Shown piece after piece: positions 13,791-14,146 of a DNA stretch of 14,146 bases; the first letter of the stretch is position 1; each line of letters starts with the position of its first letter. Location: the NCBI GenBank assembly GCA_013698435.1, contig JACCVA010000253.1, positions 1 to 14,146 of the forward strand. Direction: 5' to 3'. Origin of the DNA: Nocardioidaceae bacterium. Lineage in GTDB: Bacteria; Actinomycetota; Actinomycetes; Propionibacteriales; Nocardioidaceae. The position numbers and the translations under genes were made by a program. The notes under the pieces were generated by a model. That model was not told the origin of the DNA. It saw nothing but the letters and a program-made list of their open reading frames with translations, and ran no database searches.

Positions 13791-14146
13791 GTGCTCCTCG
13801 CCGTCGTGACTGAGACCCGCGAGGGTGAAGCGCGCGTTGCCATGGTTCCTGAGCTGGTCCCAAAGCTGACCGATCTCGGGTATGACGTCGTCGTCGAGCC
13901 GGGTGCCGGCCTGCGAGCCATGCACCCGGACTCGGAGTACGTGGATGCGGGCGCCTCAGCCGAAAGCCTCGCGCTCGGAGACGTCGACGTGATGCTGTCC
14001 GTGCAGCCGCTGGCACCCAGCCAGGTGCGCCAGCTGAAGCCGGGAGCGGCGACGTTCTCCTTCCTGCCCACCGCGCAGGAGCTCGACCTGGTCACGGAGC
14101 TGAGAGACCAGCAGGTGACGGCGTTCGCCATGGAGCTCGTCCCACG
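13791..14146 (+). CDS. pntA: NAD(P) transhydrogenase alpha subunit, N-terminal part, cut by window edge
   Basis: PntA carries the NAD(H)-binding part of the proton-translocating transhydrogenase, which moves hydride between NADH and NADP at the membrane with PntB. About 118 codons are visible, beginning MLLAVVTETREGEARVAMVP, then LTDLGYDVVVEPGAGL, DVMLSVQPLAPSQVRQLKPG and TFSFLPTAQELDLV, ending FAMELVPR at the edge. This is the AlaDh/PNT N-terminal domain. The ending ME-LVPR matches PntA (usually followed by a SRAQ-type segment) better than alanine dehydrogenase, which has a YETV-type sequence there. The start is GTG 13791, directly after a leaderless -10. The remaining alpha subunit and pntB would lie to the right; in actinobacteria the alpha subunit is often split into two genes. 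Confidence 0.88.
   Translation, partial: MLLAVVTETREGEARVAMVPELVPKLTDLGYDVVVEPGAGLRAMHPDSEYVDAGASAESLALGDVDVMLSVQPLAPSQVRQLKPGAATFSFLPTAQELDLVTELRDQQVTAFAMELVP

Noticed and set aside
13791..14146. Alanine dehydrogenase (ald) as the identity of the right-edge gene.
   Set aside because: It shares the AlaDh/PNT N-terminal domain, but the FAMELVPR ending and spacing match PntA better. Ald is not fully excluded because the gene is truncated.

Overview
The window comes from a high-GC Gram-positive bacterium, almost certainly an actinomycete. The evidence is strong G/C preference at third codon positions, frequent GTG starts, a MenB that closely matches the mycobacterial type (menaquinone respiration), and several genes whose start codon lies about 7 nt after a TAnnnT -10 hexamer with no ribosome binding site (leaderless transcription). 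A Nocardioidaceae-like genome is my guess from the gene flavour; the sequence alone does not prove it. I see no tRNA, rRNA, CRISPR array, insertion sequence or prophage gene. The longest non-coding stretch is about 180 bp.

Layout, left to right. (1) 1-2023, minus strand: a zf-TFIIB zinc-ribbon protein, a polytopic membrane protein, and a 4-alpha-glucanotransferase (MalQ) cut by the left edge. (2) 2143-4117, plus: an M13 (neprilysin/PepO-type) zinc metallopeptidase with intact catalytic motifs but an apparent one-base frameshift within its first ~15 codons. (3) 4153-5824, minus: a PepSY-domain secreted protein, a PlsC-type acyltransferase and a cysteine glutathione peroxidase. (4) 6003-8080, plus: an OmpR-family response regulator and its sensor kinase, divergent from the PepSY gene. 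The shared intergenic region holds five copies of TTCAGG in two oppositely oriented, 11-bp-phased arrays, each ending exactly 10 nt before a weak -10-like hexamer. (5) 8092-9192, minus: a penicillin acyltransferase-like (C45/AAT) Ntn hydrolase. (6) 9250-12100, plus: a translationally coupled operon of purine nucleoside phosphorylase homologue, NCS1 nucleobase permease and GNAT acetyltransferase. (7) 12123-13037, plus: menB with its own leaderless promoter. (8) 13177-13710, plus: an unknown secreted protein. (9) 13791 to the right edge, plus: the start of pntA (NAD(P) transhydrogenase alpha subunit).

Most of the window is core actinobacterial housekeeping. The most unusual parts are these. The PNP homologue has lost both base-recognition residues (Glu to Gln, Asn to Val) and is coupled to a permease and an acetyltransferase, which suggests salvage of an unidentified nucleoside or base. 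The PepSY/two-component divergent regulatory region looks autoregulated by phased direct repeats, and the pepSY mRNA is predicted to begin with a perfect 11-bp hairpin. The third is the frameshift at the start of the M13 peptidase.
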